From Verrucomicrobiia bacterium (GTDB taxonomy: Bacteria; Verrucomicrobiota; Verrucomicrobiia; Verrucomicrobiales; Akkermansiaceae), in contig CANHKJ010000226.1 in the NCBI GenBank assembly GCA_947460915.1, positions 1-5,214 on the forward strand: DNA of 5,214 bases, given 5' to 3'. The notes under the pieces are model-generated. The model was not told where the DNA came from, did no database searches, and saw only the letters and a program-made list of their open reading frames with translations. The position numbers and the translations under genes are program-made. Of the stretch, positions 4,663 to 5,214 are shown piece after piece; positions within the stretch are counted from its first letter, which is position 1; every line of letters starts with the position of its first letter.

Positions 4663-5214
4663 TTATTTCCCCTGAAAATACGAGCGCTGCTTTTCAGAAA
4701 TCGGCATTTCGAGTTTTTCCATCGCCGCCAACAGATCCTCCCAAAACTCGCGCTTTTTGTTGTTGGAGGCAGTGAGCAAAAAGGCTGGTGTCTCGCTCGG
4801 GCGCACTGGAACGCCATGCCATTCATGCCAATTCCCGCGAAGTTTTTCAAGCGGCTGAGGCTCCTCGGAGGCACAAATCGCAATCGAAGGAACTGAACCC
4901 AGCGCGACGATTAACCGCGGTTGCACGATTTGCATTTCCAGAGCGAGCACAGGCAAAAACGCGGCAATCTCGGCGGGATTCGGCGTGCGATTGTTGGTAG
5001 TTTGGCGTAGCATCGCGGGGCGATATTTCACCAATTGGGTAAGATAAACTTCCGAGCGCGTGAGCCCCATCGCCTTGAGGATGGCGTCAAATTTTTCGCC
5101 GACCATACCACTGAATGGTTGACCGGATTGCTCATCGTGATGCGTTGGGCAATCGCCAATGAAGGCAATCGCGGCATCGGGACTGCCCGAGGAGAAAACG
5201 CATTTGTCGCGCAG
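4663..5214 (-). CDS. Family-4-like uracil-DNA glycosylase homologue, C-terminal part (5' end outside window)
   Basis: Read on the - strand, the frame is open from the right edge to the TAA at 4663-4665 (183 residues). The ATG at 5104-5106 is not the true start, because conserved sequence continues upstream: VFSSGSPDAAIAFIGD (visible residues 6-21), GDCPTHHDE (20-28), then SGQPFSG (30-36). Further family features are the KAMGLTRSEVYLTQLVKYRP stretch (47-66), RTPNPAEIAAF (76-86), the IVALG strand (102-106) and LRGNWHEW (125-132). Family 4 enzymes excise uracil from DNA and carry a 4Fe-4S cluster. Here the first catalytic motif, usually GEAPG, reads GDCPT. The second, usually HPS or HPA, reads TPA (142-144), so the histidine is missing. 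Two usual cluster cysteines are Y64 and F86. It may be a cluster-free divergent subfamily, or inactive on uracil. No frameshift or stop interrupts it, so it is not an obvious pseudogene. It converges on the membrane-protein gene. Confidence 0.85.
   Translation of the reverse strand: MRDKCVFSSGSPDAAIAFIGDCPTHHDEQSGQPFSGMVGEKFDAILKAMGLTRSEVYLTQLVKYRPAMLRQTTNNRTPNPAEIAAFLPVLALEMQIVQPRLIVALGSVPSIAICASEEPQPLEKLRGNWHEWHGVPVRPSETPAFLLTASNNKKREFWEDLLAAMEKLEMPISEKQRSYFQGK

Noticed and set aside
4657..5000. Two short + strand frames opposite the UDG-like gene
   Set aside because: They overlap a recognised gene on the other strand and their products show no coherent domain or motif.
4663..5106. A complete 147-residue protein starting at the ATG at 5106 on the - strand
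   Set aside because: Conserved UDG-family sequence, including the first catalytic motif, continues upstream without a stop to the window edge, so this ATG is internal.
1..5214. CRISPR array, tRNA or rRNA gene, insertion sequence, or toxin-antitoxin pair
   Set aside because: No regularly spaced long repeats, cloverleaf-like sequence, transposase motif or terminal inverted repeats were seen, and the Uma2 gene has no small adjacent partner.

Overview
The window comes from a bacterial chromosome of moderate G+C content. It carries five complete protein genes and one 5'-truncated gene on the + strand, and one 5'-truncated gene on the - strand at the right edge. The gene families, the style of the oxidoreductase and isomerase sequences, and the absence of Shine-Dalgarno motifs before all five visible starts suggest a member of the Verrucomicrobia or a related PVC lineage. 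That placement is inference from recalled family resemblance, not from a marker gene.

Left third (1-2154): the C-terminal part of a Gfo/Idh/MocA-type NAD(P)-dependent sugar oxidoreductase is followed after 16 bases by a sugar phosphate isomerase/epimerase-like TIM-barrel protein. A 68-base spacer with a three-unit 9-bp repeat precedes a gluconokinase. Together they look like a small carbohydrate catabolism cluster: oxidation or epimerisation of a sugar or polyol, with gluconate phosphorylated into the pentose phosphate or Entner-Doudoroff route. The actual substrate cannot be read from the sequence.

Middle (2155-2893): a 172-base intergenic region holds an 8-bp inverted repeat and a plausible extended -10 promoter, placed so that transcription would begin at or next to the start codon of a Uma2-family (DUF820) PD-(D/E)xK nuclease-like gene. 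The sampled base composition of this gene is clearly more AT-rich than that of the sugar genes.

Right (2894-5214): a Ldh2-type (malate/L-lactate dehydrogenase-like) oxidoreductase is followed by a small four-helix membrane protein of unknown function. Convergent to these is the C-terminal part of a family-4-like uracil-DNA glycosylase, which lacks the usual catalytic-motif histidine and two of the usual iron-sulfur cysteines.

No rRNA, tRNA, CRISPR array, transposase or phage gene is visible. Nothing amounts to a clear new multi-gene system. The observations most worth checking are the degenerate uracil-DNA glycosylase-like protein, the repeat in front of the gluconokinase gene, and the possible leaderless promoter of the Uma2 gene.
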